64,000 nt of DNA from Tetragonia tetragonoides (GCA_038025085.1 CM076144.1:44613001-44677000), one strand, 5' to 3'; numbered from the stretch's first letter, positions 47,160 through 59,807 are shown. Numbers and translations are program-made. Notes: a model not told the origin generated them from the letters alone.

Positions 47160-50100
47160 ATATAACTAGTGTGCATGACCGTGTGATGCACGGAATGTTT
47201 CAACTCTTTGTATTTTTATTTTAAAATTAATATTTTCAGATGGGTTGCCTTGCTAATTCTAACTTTCTTGTAATAATTTTCTTTTTTCTTTTTTGGTGCT
47301 AATTTTGTAATTAACTACTCCAAGGCAAAATTTGGAGAGGTTCATCTGCAATCTGACTCTTAATTTGTTTAGGGCAAATATTACAATGTTTCGGAGATGG
47401 ATGCCCTCAAGTCATGGTAATAGTCATCCACTGGCCATGTATTAGCCTTTAATAAAAAAAAAAGTCATTTATTTGCTTGTAGTGCCTCTTCAAAGTTACA
47501 GGTATCTACCCCTAAATCACATTGTTTGTTGCATTATAGTTCTACTTATTATAATTAGTCATACTGTAAACATTGATCTATATTTGATCGAGTGCTTTGG
47601 AAACGATTATTACTTTATTAGCCTTTTATTAACAAACTTGAGAATACTCTATTATAAATTTCTTCTACCAAAGATTATCCGAGTAGACAATGAATCGAAA
47701 TGAAGTAAGTACATCAAAAATTTATTGAAAAAAAAATCGTTGGTGGCATGTGTCCCATGTCCCAGCGCGCGCCATGTCTCATGTCCCAGCGCCCACCGAA
47801 CGTCATGTCTCATGTCTCAAGTCCCATGGGTTAAATCGGAGTTCTGGGACCCGGATGACCGTCCTGAGGCACCGGAGGTCCTCTAGGGTGACCATAGAAC
47901 CCTCGAAGAAGTTTGGCAAAAACCGAAACCGGGCCCCGGAAAGCTGAAATAAAAGGCTATAAAATCCATGTTTTTTGCGCTTCCGGGAGGCAACGGAACG
48001 AAGGTGGATATTTTCACACCACATTGCACATGACACCCTTAGGGAGCATAGCAGGCCCCAGGGTCCATTATCGGGTCCGTGATATTTAAGGGCGTTTTTA
48101 CGGGAAACCAACTTAAGGGCCGAAACAACGAATACATGGGTGATATCGAAGTTCAGGGATCCCGATTAAATTCCCGGGGCACTGAGGGTCCTCTAGGGTC
48201 ATGATAGACCCCCCGGAGAAGTTTGGGGAAAAATGACACCCTGGCTCTCGGAGTCCGAATACAAAGGCTAATCCACGTTTTTTGGGCTTCCGGTAGGCCC
48301 CGAAACGAAGGTGGATATTTTTGCACCATATCGCACAGGACATCCTTCGCCCGAGAACTGTTATCGGATCCCTACTAAGCTTGTAAGGACGTTTTTACGG
48401 GGCACCAATGTAAGGGCAGATCACTGAAGGCTTGGGTGATATCTAAGTTCGGGGAACCGCATGACCCTCCCGTGGCCCCGAGGATCCTCTAGTGTCATAA
48501 TACACCCTCCGGAGAAGTTTGGGAAAAAACGACACCAAGTACCCCAGAAGCCGAAAACGAAGGCTATAATCCACGTTTTTTGAACTTCCGGGATGCTCCA
48601 AAACGAAGGTGGATATTTTCGCACCAAATCGCACGGAACATCCCTAGGGGACATGGGAGGCCCTCGGGATTGCTTATCCGGTCTCTGAGAGGTTTGGAAT
48701 GACATTTTACGGCACATTGGTGTAAGAGTTGGAACACCAAAGTCATGGGTGATATCAAAGTTCGGGGATCCGGATGACCCTCGCGAGGCACCAAGGTTAC
48801 TCTAGGGTCATGATAGACACCCTGAAAAAGTTTACGTAAAAATGACATTTGGGTCCCTGGCAAGCCGAAAACGAATGCTATAATCCACGTTATTTGAACT
48901 TGCAAGAGGACCAGGAACGAAGGTGTATATTTTTGCACCACATCGCACAGAGCACCCTTAGCGAACATGGGAGGCCCTTGGGGTCGCTTATCCGGTCCAT
49001 GATTGGCTTGGAAGGGCATTTTATGGGACACTGGTGTTAGAGTTAGAACACCAAAGGCAAGGGTGATATCAAAGTTCGGGGATCTGGATCACCCTCCCGG
49101 GGAACAGAGGGCCCTCTAGGTTCATGATATACCCCCAAAGAAGTTTGAGCATAACTGACACTCGGGCCCCAGAAAGCCGAAAATGAATGATATAATCCAT
49201 ATTTTTTGGGCTTACGGGAGGCCCACAACATGGATATTCTCGCAACCCAACATATGGGACACCCTTGGGGAATATAAGAGGCCCTCGAGGTCCTTTATCA
49301 GGTCCCTGATAGACTTGTGAGGATGTTTTTTTACCGGACCCTAATATAAGGTCCTGAACACCGAAGACATGCGTGATATCGAAGTTCAAGGATCCGAATA
49401 ACCCTCTCATGATACCGAGAATCCTCTAGTGTCATGATAAACCTCCAGAGAAGTTTGGGTAAAAATGACATCCGGGCCCCTGGAAGCCGAAAATAAAGGC
49501 TACAATCCACTTTTTTTGACTTCCGGGAGGCCCCGAAACGAATGGGGATATTTTCGCACCACATAGCACAGACCCCTAGGAGACATGGGATGCCCGGCTG
49601 GTCGCTTATCCGGTCCCTGATACACTTGTAAGGGCGTCTTACGTCACACTGGTGTAAGAGTTGCAACACCAAATGCATGGGTGATATCAAAGTTCAAGGA
49701 TCCAGATGACCCTCCCGGGGTGTTGAAGGTACTCTAAGGTCCTGGTAGACCCCCCAGAAAGGTTTGGGCAAAAATGATAGCCTGGCCCCGGGACGCCGAA
49801 AACGAAGGCTACAATCCTCATTTTTTGGGCTTGCGGGAGGCCCAGGAACGAAAGTGTATATTTTTGCACCACATCGCACGGAACACCTCTATGGGACATG
49901 GGAGGCCCTTGGGATTGCTTAATCGGTCCTTGATAGGCTTGGAAGGTTGTTTTACGGGACACTGGTGTAAGAGTCGGAACACCAAAGGCATGGGTGATAT
50001 CGAAGTGTTCGGGGATCCGGATGACTCTCACGGAGCACCAAGGGTCTTGTAGGGTCATTGTAAACCCCTCAGAGAAGTTTGAGCAAAAATGACACCCGAG

Positions 50101-51545
50101 CCCCAGAAAGCTGAAAACGAAGGCTATAATCCACGTCTTTTGAGCTTTCGGGAGGCCCCGGAACGAAGGTGGATATTTTCACACCACATCGCACAGGACA
50201 GTTATAGGGGACATGAGAGTCCCGCGGGGTAGGTTATTGGGTTCTTGGTAGGCCTGAAGGGCCTCTTAATGGACATCAGAGGCTAATCCACGGTTTTTAG
50301 GTAACGAGCATGGCTCCCCACCACCCCGTGCCGCCAAACCTATCCCTAAGCAGTCTCAACTATTATAGTGATGTCGCATAATGTTTCCCAATTTTTTTTG
50401 AAATGATTTCTAGTTTTTTTTTTCTTTTTTTTCTATTTTTCAGAGTACTTTTTAGTTAAAATTAAATTAAATAGTTACAATCTGTGAGAAAAAGAATATT
50501 TTTCCGTAACTTAATAATACACGTGGAAAGTTTGTAGTGTAATTTTTGGGAATAATTCTCCAAACTCTCAAATGCATTACGAAAGTTATGCATTAAAGCA
50601 TGTCTACTCTTGTTATTAGAACCACTAAACCTTATAAGACTCTTTAGTGAGTAGTTGCTTGAGAGAGGGCCTGTGGGCGAAGGAAAACAAGCGACGCGAC
50701 ATGCAAGCGCCTATCATTATGAAAGTAATGCATTGGGCATGTCTACTCCATAGTTTTTGGGTACCGAGCATGGTTTTATACCACTTCATGCCACCAAACC
50801 TAACTCCAGACCCGACCCTCTCTACTAGTATAGTGAGGTCTCATTATTTTTCCCAAGTTTTGTAAGCGATTTTTGATTTTTTTTTTTGATTTTTTTTCTA
50901 TTTTTCAGCATAACTTTTTTATTTAATAAATTAAAAAAATTCAAACATTCAACTTGGTATTACTATTCAGAGAAAACAATGTAAAACAATATATGTTACT
51001 AAACTTAATGAAGTTGGAAGGATTCTTGCTAAGAGATGAGGCGTAGATACCGAATGCCTATTAGCGATAGCAAAGAGAAATACGATGAACCTTACCAACA
51101 TGAGGATTGGTTGTACATGACGTTGGAAAAATGGCAGACGGCGGCGATGAGATCCAGATATGAACGTTGAACATGTGGGAAGGTAGGAGATGAATTGATG
51201 GTGTGTGGTTCCATCATCTATTTCTGAGAGAGATTTTTTTTTTTTTTTTTTTTTTTGGCTCATCTATATGTGAGAGAAATTAGCTACTACTCAATTTCTT
51301 CGATTTGTAAAGTCTGACAACTTGTGAGAAAGAAGGGAAGGGTATGAATGAGTCATTAAACTCCATTATGTTTTGGTCACGTCTGGCTCTTGCTACTTTC
51401 TCTCTTTTTTCTTATTTTTTAACTGGTCATGAGTCACGTGACACGTCATAAGTAAATTGATATATCATTCAAGAATTCAGCGACTGATGTGGCGAGCTCC
51501 GATTTAATCATTGCGTTTTAATCTAATTATATAGATATAGATACG
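47160..51545. mobile_element. Helitron-like repeat carrying a tandem array
   Basis: Opens with ACTAGTGTGCATGACCGTGT and GATGCACGG, and may close with AATCTAATTATATAGATATAG near 51540, a combination common in plant non-autonomous elements often called Helitrons. In between are the roughly 310-bp array and a two-copy repeat (about 50290-50470 and 50745-50930, sharing GAGCATGG, CCGCCAAACCTA-like and TATAGTGA blocks). No Rep/helicase ORF seen. Whether this is one element is inference. Confidence 0.3.
47841..50290. repeat. Tandem array, eight units of about 310 bp
   Basis: Units start at GTTC(T/A/G)GGGA-like sites near 47841, 48151, 48447, 48760, 49074, 49384, 49692 and 50005; the last is incomplete. 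Each unit repeats in order: a GGATGACC..CC block, CTCTAGGGTCATGATAGACC, GAAGTTTGGG, AAGCCGAAAACGAAGGCTATA, ATCCACGTTTTTTG, GGAGGCCC and GAACGAAGGTGGATATTTT, CACCACATCGCACAG, GGTGATATC. It is GC-richer than its surroundings. Open frames on the minus strand recur from unit to unit and are repeat artefacts. Confidence 0.95.
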
Positions 51546-51567
51546 CAATATACGGGGAAGAGAGATA

Positions 51568-51840
51568 CTCACTCCGTCCTATAATATAGGTTGTTTAAGG
51601 TTTTTGCACACGAATTAAGAAAGATATTAAATAGTATCAATTCTATCAAAAATAGTTAAACTTGACTAGTTTACCCCTTGACTTTAGATTTAGCAAAGAA
51701 AGTGAGCAATTAATGAAGTAATGTGAAACAAGAGTAGAATGGGTAACATATAATAAATACTTTGTTGGAACTCTAAAATGACTTATAATATGAGAAAAAA
51801 CTAATTTTCTAAAACGACTTATATTATGGGATGGAGGGAG
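51568..51840. mobile_element. Stowaway-type MITE, 273 bp
   Basis: CTCACTCCGTCCTATAATATAGG at the left and CTTATATTATGGGATGGAGGGAG at the right, flanked by TA (51566-51567, 51841-51842). No ORF. Confidence 0.87.
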
Positions 51841-52648
51841 TAGTAGATAAATGTTTAATATTAACTATGAAAGCTGTCTAACACTGGTCAAATTACTCTT
51901 GGTCACAATTTTAAACAACAGTCTAGCATTACCATTGAATGGTCAAAGTATTTACAACGTATACTTTTACAGTAACCCTACTTCCAAAGAAGAGTATTTT
52001 CTTTTATCTTTTTGCCCCAACAAGCCTTTCTTTTATTACTACTATTATTTTTAAATTACCCATAGTATTCTTTGTTTTTTGTTTATTTGGTTCAAGTTCC
52101 CATGTCCATATTCTGCTTAAGGACACTTGTAAAATGTGTCCTTGCATCCTTAACTTAAGATTTTTTCATGTCTGGCTCTTGATCTGTATCCGACTACGAC
52201 ACCATAGCTGAGTCTGAGCATCATAGATTATTATTGATATTTAATTTATTACGTAAAAAAGCTAGTCTAGAATATTGCACATTAAAACGCAAATCAGTCA
52301 TCACCTATTAGAATTGGTTGAAATGATCAAATTCAATAATGTGTTTATAAGATTAACATAAATATACAAAAATACCTACAAGAAAGTACAACTCTTCATG
52401 GTGAGGTGATCCACTAGGCCCCCTCTTCAACCTGAAAAAGGGCGGGTTTGGATAGAGCGTGTTGGTAATTTTATAAGGATCTTTTGCCAATTAGTGCAGC
52501 CCAAGGTCGCTCGCCAGTCTGAATCACGGTCCATAAATCATGTCTAGTCCGACTCGTGTTCATTTACGCCCATTTTTTTTATCTGATTTCCAATAGCTTA
52601 GTTTGATGTCGTTTGTATTAGCATCTTACACTTATCATTTATGGCCAG

Positions 52649-52767
52649 GGAACAAAAACTCATTGGAGTAGATGTAATCACACTTTAGCTTATACAATGA
52701 GTGTCAATAGTAGCCTTGATTACCATCTGAGTTTCACCAAGTAGATGATCCATGCACTTGTATACTG
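52649..52767 (+). pseudogene. SCPL copy 2 exon with in-frame stop
   Basis: GTKTHWSRCNHTLAY...YHLSFTK, then TAG at 52742-52744, then MIHALVY. Length (119 bp) equals copy 1 exon 13206-13324. The last two bases are TG where copy 1 has AG. Confidence 0.88.
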
Positions 52768-53940
52768 GTAATGCTTTTCAAACTCTTTATATTCTTACAT
52801 ACTCTTCAACATCTGATTCAGCTACAGATCAAGATTTAGCGTGGTTATGCTCTATATTCACTTGTGTCAATGACCGGCCAATATGTATATATTGGAAGAT
52901 GGGTTAAGACTCCCTTCTTTTCTAGTGGAAAAAATTGAACTTAATTGAAATGAACTGAATTGATTTTTGAGCTTGATCTTTAAACTATTTAAAAATTGTC
53001 CAAATATATTCAATATTAGACTCATTGAAAAATATGCTTTGAATCTGTTTTAATGATATAGTTATCATCATGTCTGAATAAAAAATTATTTAAGTGATAA
53101 AATTACACATGTAAATTGAATTGAGCTGAACTAAACTAAACTGAATTTAAATGAAATTAAGTTGAGGAGAATAGAGCCGAAGTGAATTTTAGTCTCAACT
53201 TGCAATGGAGTCTGCTCCGTAATATCAAGATAAAGTACTCACTATAGTATTTTAGATCTCATCTAGATTACATCGCATAAATCTCAAATTTCCTAATTAA
53301 TTAAGTGCACTGCAAAGTAATCTCTCATAATATTTTAGCAATCACAACCATAATCGATCGGCATAAACCTGAAATGACCCGATCTGAAACCCGTTAGTTG
53401 GACCCGTTTGACAGGTTTATGCACATCTACATGAATAAGTTTAACTAGGCGTATACTCCATGTGGTACACGATTGAGTTTGATAATATATCCTAACTTAT
53501 ACACATAATCATCAAAAAACAAAATTGAAACATAATATAGTCATATTAACTCGTGCATAAAACTTGGCTTTAAGCCTTCTATGTCAAAAAAAAAAAGAAA
53601 AAAAAAAAAACAAAAAAACAACTCGTGCATAAAACAGTAAACATATATCTTAATTCTTTTTCTTTTCGTTATCTTGTGAGATCAAATAAATATCACAAAA
53701 ACTTTTATAAGAAGGTCTTTTTGTAACTTTTGGTGAAACGGGGGTAACTTTTCAATGAAGCAAGGATCACTACTTATCTTAAGTGACCCCTACATTTCTA
53801 AATAGTGACCCCATTTTTTTGTGAGTTGGTCTCACATAAGACTTACTCAATACATATTTACTTATTTATCAAATTTTTTTTTTAAGTACATTCCCTCTTT
53901 TCTATTGACATATATCGCAGAACCCATTGTTTCTCATATA
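52768..53940. other. Intron segment, no gene seen
   Basis: AT-rich DNA with an A-rich tract at about 53586-53620. No domain-bearing ORF or terminal repeat recognised. Confidence 0.6.
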
Positions 53941-54868
53941 TGAGAGCTAATAGAATGCTTGATTATCATTGATGTAATCGATCCCTATTTATAGGTAGGG
54001 AGTCCTAGTGTTATGAAAATTCTAGATTACACAATCTCTATAATATATGCTAATCTAAAATAATATTCCTAAGAGTACTAAAATAATATTCCTAAGAGTA
54101 CTAGAATAATATTTCCTAACACTCTCCCGCAATCGTAGTGGTAGATAAACGAACACTACGATTGGAGTTACAAAAGAAATAATTAAAAAGACATTATAGT
54201 AAACATGGAGATCTTGAAGTTCAACCAAGTATGAAATCTAGCCGAAACAAAACTCTCGTGTTACCACCCGCTTCATAACCAACCGTGAGCAAGGGGAAAG
54301 AACGCGTCAGCGGAAGACAATAGGGATCGACAGCAGCAAATCACGCGATAGCAGGGGTCGGTCCTTGGCGCTTGGCGACGACAGGAGTAGAGGCGGCGGA
54401 CGGCGGGTGGCAGCGGCAGGAGTGCAAGAGGCGGATGACAAAGCAGGGAACGTACGAACCTGTGTGATCTGAGTTTTGAGAGTATGGTAGAAATTAAGAT
54501 CAAAAATCCATATTTAGTTGTGGAGATCAGCGGAATTAAATTTAATCTAGGAAACTAAAAACTAATTTGTGGGGTAGTACAAAAAAAGAGTAGTCCGGCG
54601 GATGGAATATGGTTTAAGACCTACATCCGGCGGTTTAGCGGAAGCTAGGGTTTTAGGCTACCAGAAAAGTAGTTGCCCTAATACCATGAAAGATAATAGA
54701 ATGCTTGATTATTATTGATGTAATCGATCCCTATTTATAGGTAGAGAGTCCTAGTGTTATGGAAACTCTAGATTACACAATCTCTATAATATATGCTAAT
54801 CTAGAATAATAATCCTAAGAGTACTAAAATAATATTTCCTAAGAGTACTAGAATAATATTCCCTAACA
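53941..54868 (-). mobile_element. TRIM-type LTR retroelement, 928 bp
   Basis: Two near-identical LTRs, 53941-54121 and 54687-54868, each TG...CA on the element strand. A perfect 5-bp target duplication ATATA flanks them (53936-53940, 54869-54873). Just inside the right LTR the minus strand reads TGGTATTAGGGCAAC, a tRNA-iMet-type primer site. Just inside the left LTR it reads GCGGGAGAG, a purine-tract candidate. The 565-bp interior is GC-richer with no gag/pol. It must use enzymes supplied in trans. Confidence 0.92.
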
Positions 54869-54917
54869 ATATATAGTGCCTGATGAAATTTTCCATCCCA
54901 TCTATCTGACGCTCTAA

Positions 54918-55170
54918 TACCATGTTGAAATTTTTGCGTAGCAGAATTGTAATGGACCCAAAATATTTTTACTCGTATTCATTCAAAGTAGTTTTACAAC
55001 ATTTACGCTCACTTTTTTACAGTCTCATAATTTAATTCTCACAATCTCTCTTGGTGTGAGCACTTAGCTCCACCTTTCTTCATCCTTTCCTATTTTGGTG
55101 GGAGCTCTGATCTCCATTTCACTATCCACACTCAACTCACCACGCCACACACCCGAATTGGCTAGTAATA
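54918..55170 (-). mobile_element. LTR fragment with primer-binding site
   Basis: The complement of 54918-54936 reads CATGGTATTAGAGCGTCAG, a tRNA-iMet-like primer site. To its right, sequence starting TGTTGAAATTTTTGCG runs toward ATTCACA near 55170, as a minus-strand LTR would. Only a short internal piece remains. The second LTR was not found. Confidence 0.4.
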
Positions 55171-55200
55171 TTCACATGTGAATTATCGTTCTCTTAATAT

Positions 55201-55253
55201 GAGCAATTCTATATCCAACACGGTGTGGGTAAACAGTAAATCCCACACCGGTG
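55201..55253. repeat. Left hairpin arm beside the viral insert
   Basis: AGCAATTCTATATCCAACAC followed by a hairpin, GGTGTGGG and CCCACACC separated by a short AT loop. It is an inverted, roughly 70% match to 62261-62313 on the far side of the viral sequence. Confidence 0.65.
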
Positions 55254-55492
55254 AACCCCATCATAAAATATTTGCACTTTTAACCCAAAAGTTAAAAATA
55301 ATTAAAATCTTACCCCACATAAAAATAAGCTATTCCCAAAAAAGTATAAAATTATTTCTGTTATAATATTTAAAATACTGTTATAAATTTTGTTGTTCGT
55401 ATTTGTTATTTAAAGTACTGTTATTTATATAAAAACTCTGTTAGATCATTAGAAGCTCTATTTCGTGTTTAGAGTATTGAATTGGTATCAGA

Positions 55493-55504
55493 GCCAAGTA
55501 GTTA
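55493..55504 (+). promoter_or_regulatory. tRNA-iMet primer-binding site
   Basis: TGGTATCAGAGC, the complement of the initiator tRNA-Met 3' end, used for minus-strand DNA priming. In this virus family it marks genome position 1. Confidence 0.92.
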
Positions 55505-55516
55505 AAATCTGGATCC

Positions 55517-55886
55517 CTCTAGTAGTTGTAAGTTTCCAACTTACCCTCATATAGTACATAGTCCAGAAGGATCTAATAATTTGGCTCCACATCTAAATTA
55601 TATAACTGATTCTCTGTTACAAGTTAAGCACGAAATCGAAAAAACTAAAGTAGATTTAAAAGCCTTTAAAAGTTTAATTGAAACTTTACACCTAAGTTTA
55701 TTAAACGAAATTAGACATAATAAAGTAAGGCAAGGGAAGAAAGATAACACTTCTGCATCCTTTATATACCCTTATCCTTCTACAAATAGTAATAAAAAGT
55801 CATTTCTAATAGCTGGCCTACCAATAGAACTAGAAAGCTCAGAAGATGAAAACGAAGGAGAAGTATCAGGAGTACAGCATGACTGA
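55517..55886 (+). pseudogene. Viral ORF1, small protein of unknown role
   Basis: Open from just after a TAA near 55514 to TGA at 55884-55886, about 120 codons, but with no ATG in frame. The predicted protein has a helical, coiled-coil-like stretch (VKHEIEKTKVDLKAF) and an acidic C-terminus. It ends in an 8-nt overlap with the ATG at 55879 of the next ORF, a compact arrangement typical of caulimovirids. Function not recognised; related viruses have small virion- or transmission-associated proteins here. Confidence 0.55.
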
Positions 55887-57340
55887 ATTAGAAGAACTAT
55901 TCGATAAGGAAGAAAATCCTGAAGAACTAAATAAAATTATGGATGCAATCGTTGATAAACAAGGAGTGTTAAGTGAAGGTTTTGAAGAAACCAATAATGT
56001 TGGTTTAGAAGAAGACATATACCAACAAATGAGTTTAATTAGACTAGAGAAAATGGATACCATACCTCTAGAAGAGATCAAAAGAAAAATAGACAAAAGG
56101 ATAGGAAAAATGATTATAGAGGAAGAAAGCAATGAAGTTGGAGAAGAAGTTATGGAAAAACCATTTGAAAATAACTTTGTAAACAACCTAATACCAAAAC
56201 CAGAAAATTTTGGAGAGTCCTCTAATAATAATTATACCAGAAGTAGAACTATCCCTGAAAAAACTAGTAATTTTGGCTTTAAGTTTATGCAAAATCCACA
56301 GGTTAAAGAAGAGGTAAATCTTCAACCTATTAGCCAAACTGGATATATGATAAACCTAGATGGTGTAAGAAATAGGGAAGAAGTATTTGAACAATGGAAA
56401 AAGAGTATGAATAGTGTACTCAACCTAAACACTACATGGACTTCTGGAAAATTTCCTAAATTATCTAGAACATAGTTTTTCTGGCACTATAGCTGACTGG
56501 TATGACACAATAACCGAAGTTACAAAAACTGCGTTGAAAAACATAGAAACTCCTAGTGAAATATTTAAAACATTATGCAAATCCATACATTATGAATTTA
56601 TTGGAATTAAATCAGATTCCGACGAGAAGATTAAAGAGTGGCAAAGAAAACTTATCAATCTCGGCATATATGATATGAAATATGTGGAGAACTACCTTGA
56701 AGAGTTTAGCCAATATTATTACAAAATTGGTCGGAATGAAACAAATCTTGATATGTTCTATGATAAATTACCTTATCCTATGAATACACTAATCAATGAC
56801 AAATATAAAGAATGAAGTGAAGGAAAATGTTGTGGATACATTAGGAGTAAGAATTTCATATCTAAGGAAGTGGATTAATGACCAGTGTTTATATATCCAA
56901 AAACACCATAAAATGAAAAAACAATTCCTTGTATGTTGGGATACTCCAAACCAATGGGGTTATGACCATGGAAAAAGAAGACGGAAAAAGTTCTATAAGA
57001 AAAAATATTTCAATAAATAAAGGGGCGAGAAATATAAAAGAAAATATTATAAGAAACCTCATCCCAATACTAGAAGATTTTTTAGAAAATCAGCATATTG
57101 TCCTAAAGAAAAATCTAATTGTAAATGTTGGTCATTTGGAGAAATAGGTCATTATGCAAATGAATGCAAAAATAAAAAGAATAATAAACTTATAGAAGCA
57201 CTTGGGAGTTTAGACTATGATGAATTAACTGAAGATGAAGCCCTTGAATTAGCATTAGGAAATAACAAAGGAATAGTTGAAATAATACAATATCCTGATG
57301 AAGAAATAGGAGAAAATAGTGACTACGAAACCAATAATAT
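55879..57340 (+). pseudogene. Viral coat protein region (frameshifted)
   Basis: ATG at 55879 opens an acidic N-terminal region. The frame breaks near 56455 (stop at 56475) and again near 56800 and 57020. A capsid-like helical stretch (GTIADWYDT, then WQRKLINLG) occupies about 56480-56810. A Lys/Arg-rich segment follows, then a caulimovirid-type zinc knuckle at about 57119-57166 reading CKCWSFGEIGHYANEC, where the third position of the CxCxxC motif is Phe instead of Cys. Known role in the family: capsid assembly and RNA binding. Confidence 0.75.
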
Positions 57341-58375
57341 GATGGACTCTGACGAAAATAATCAAATATCCCTCGGAAGTTTAAAAGGTGAAGATTTTTC
57401 AGTGGATAATGAAGATCAAGAGATTGTATCAGAATGGATTCTTCCTACAATCCAAAAGGATAATATTTATAAAAAATCAATATTTGAATTTAAAAGCAAA
57501 TATGTATCTGAACAAATGGAAGGAGATCTAGAAATAAAAGATTGTGAATTTGATGCCGGAGTAATAAACCTTATAATTGGAAAAATATAGAAAAAGACAA
57601 CCGCAATAAGAAGTATCGATATATTCATGTTGGAAGTGTCCAAATACAAGTATCACCTTTACAACATTTTGGGAAAGACATAGATCTTTATGCACTACTT
57701 TGTGATATCAAACACAATAAATTTCAAGATCAGATAACTAGTGGGGTAAAGACTAATCTATGCCATGGGTCTGTAGGGTTTAATTGTAGACCAGGATATT
57801 ATGTAAGCCTCAAGGATGCTTATGCTTATAATTTCCTAACCCTGAAATTAAAAATTGTCGGAGTGAACATGAAAGATGGTACATTTACTATACGAGTGTT
57901 TTGGAAAATAATATATAAATTAGATAATTCCATAGATCCAAAGCAAAAATTAACTATGGTGGAAGCTGAAAAATTCGAATGTTTAGCCCCAAGGAAAATA
58001 ATAAAACCTATAAAAACTAGACCTGAAGATATAAGATTAGACAGAAGATGGATTCCTAGTTTTGAAAGTCCTAGTAAACTATCTAAGAATGTCATTAAAA
58101 TTAATGCATCAGGAAAAATCACTATAAAACCACAGTTATTTAAAAGTCAAAGTGTAAGAGAAGAAGGATCATCTTCGTTCAAAAGAGAAAATCTTGAAAA
58201 AGAAAATGATATACAAAGTGTAACAAGTAATTTAAATGGAATGAGTTTTGAACCACCAAGAGCTAGTGTTGATGGTTATAGTATGGATGGACGAAGAACC
58301 ATAGGATATAAAACTAAAACGTTAAGCGAGCCTATTTATGAAGAAGAAATCAGTTTACAAATGGAATCAATATAA
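57341..58375 (+). pseudogene. Viral movement protein region
   Basis: Acidic linker, then an ORF to 57590. A frame change near 57585 leads into a long open stretch ending at TAA 58375. The block LYALLCDIKHNKF, then GPV-like GSVGFNC and YVSLKDA, resembles the 30K-type caulimovirid movement protein that enlarges plasmodesmata. It may have been fused to the coat region, as in cavemovirus ORF1. Family match judged by eye. Confidence 0.65.
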
Positions 58376-58389
58376 CTGAATTAACCAGT

Positions 58390-58918
58390 ACAATCCAAAT
58401 AGTATTTATATTCCTATCAAAATATGCATAGAAAATTACAATAAATATGAATTATGTGCATACATAGATAGTGGGTGTTCAGTTTGTTTTGGAAAGAAAA
58501 CTTTGTTCCCCGGAAAGAAAAAGTAAAGTATCCTATGCAAGTAAGAATAACAGATAATAGTGTTATGGAACATAATGAAGTCATAGAAAAATTACCTATA
58601 GAAATAGGTGGAATACAATGCATAATACCAGTATTATGGGCTACCGATCAACCCTCTCATAATTTGATTATAGGTAATAATTTTCAAAGACTTTACTCTC
58701 CATGCACTCAAACAGTTAAACAATTAATATTTACTATTAAAGGTCGTTCGGTCCCTATTAAAAAATTAACTAAAGGATATACTCATCAAAAAATGGAATT
58801 TACGTGCAGCCAGCGTGGTGATAGGGTTACTCTTACACAACGAGAAATTTCCCTAACAATTTCATTTCTTGAGTTATCAAGCAAAGACCAGATTGATCAA
58901 CAACGAAAAATTATGTAA
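58390..58918 (+). pseudogene. Viral aspartic protease region
   Basis: AYIDSGCS near 58455 carries the D-S-G catalytic motif of retropepsin-like proteases. The frame breaks at an A-rich run near 58510-58525, after which WATDQPSHNLIIGNNF gives the IIGNNF flap-side block. The downstream frame overlaps the RT ORF by about 50 nt. Confidence 0.75.
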
Positions 58919-59807
58919 AGAACTCTACTCAGATAATCCTTTAAAATTCTGGAATAAGGACAAAACTTTTGCTAAAATATCTTCAATGGATCCAAACACC
59001 ATCATTCGGGTAAAACAAATGGTGTATACACACCAAGATATTAAAGAATTTGACAAGCAGATAAGAGAACTATTAGATAAGGGATTGATAAGGAACAGTA
59101 AAAGTCCTCATACAAGTCCTGCCTTCATGGTAAGAAATCATGCAGAAGAAAAAAGAGGTAAAGCTAGAATGGTTATTAATTATAAAAAATTAAATGATAA
59201 TACTGTCTTTGATGGATATTATATTCCTAACAAAACCGTTCTCTTCAATAGAATACAAAGAGCTTCTTGGTTCTCTAAAATGGATTGTAAAAGTGGATAC
59301 TGGCAAATAAAAATGGAAAAAGAAAGTATCCCCTTAACCGCGTTTAGTGCTCCTCAAGAACATTACGAATGGATAGTTATGCCTTTCGGTTTAAAAAATG
59401 CACCTCAAATATTCCAAAGAAGAATGAATAATATCTTTAAGGACCTTAATCATTGTTGCTTAGTTTATATTGATGATATTCTTATATTTTCTAAAACAAT
59501 TGAGCAGCACAAAAATGACGTATTAGCAGTAACACAAAGATGCTTAGATCATGGAATCGTCCTTGGAAAAAATATGTGCACCTATGCTGAACAAGAAATT
59601 GAGTTTTTAGGATTAGAAATAAAAGCTGGTCAAATTATACTACAAAAACACATCCTCGAAAAAATAGATAAATTTTCAGATAAAATTCAGGATAGGAAAC
59701 AATTAGAAAGATTTTTAGGATGCCTCACGTATGCTTCTGATTTTATAAAAGATCTAGCTAAATTAAGAAAGTCATTACAACAAAAACTTAAAAAAGAAAT
59801 TAGTTGA
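58869..59807 (+). pseudogene. Viral reverse transcriptase domain
   Basis: A 312-codon open frame. RT motifs in order: KARMVINYKKLND, FSKMDCKSGYWQI, MPFGLKNAPQIFQRRM and YIDDIL (catalytic YxDD), then the thumb/connection segment FLGLEIKAGQI. It ends at TGA 59805-59807 in a position where relatives read through into RNase H (the same frame resumes at 59808), so this looks like a single nonsense change. Confidence 0.93.

Noticed and set aside
46765..47203. ORFs of about 125 codons with long Leu or Ile runs
   Set aside because: They arise from reading the (TTA)n microsatellite on either strand, next to a real SCPL exon.
47803..50058. Series of similar minus-strand ORFs (for example CGAKI..F-type proteins)
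   Set aside because: They recur with the roughly 310-bp period of the tandem array and break in different places in each unit, so they are shadows of the repeat rather than a gene family.
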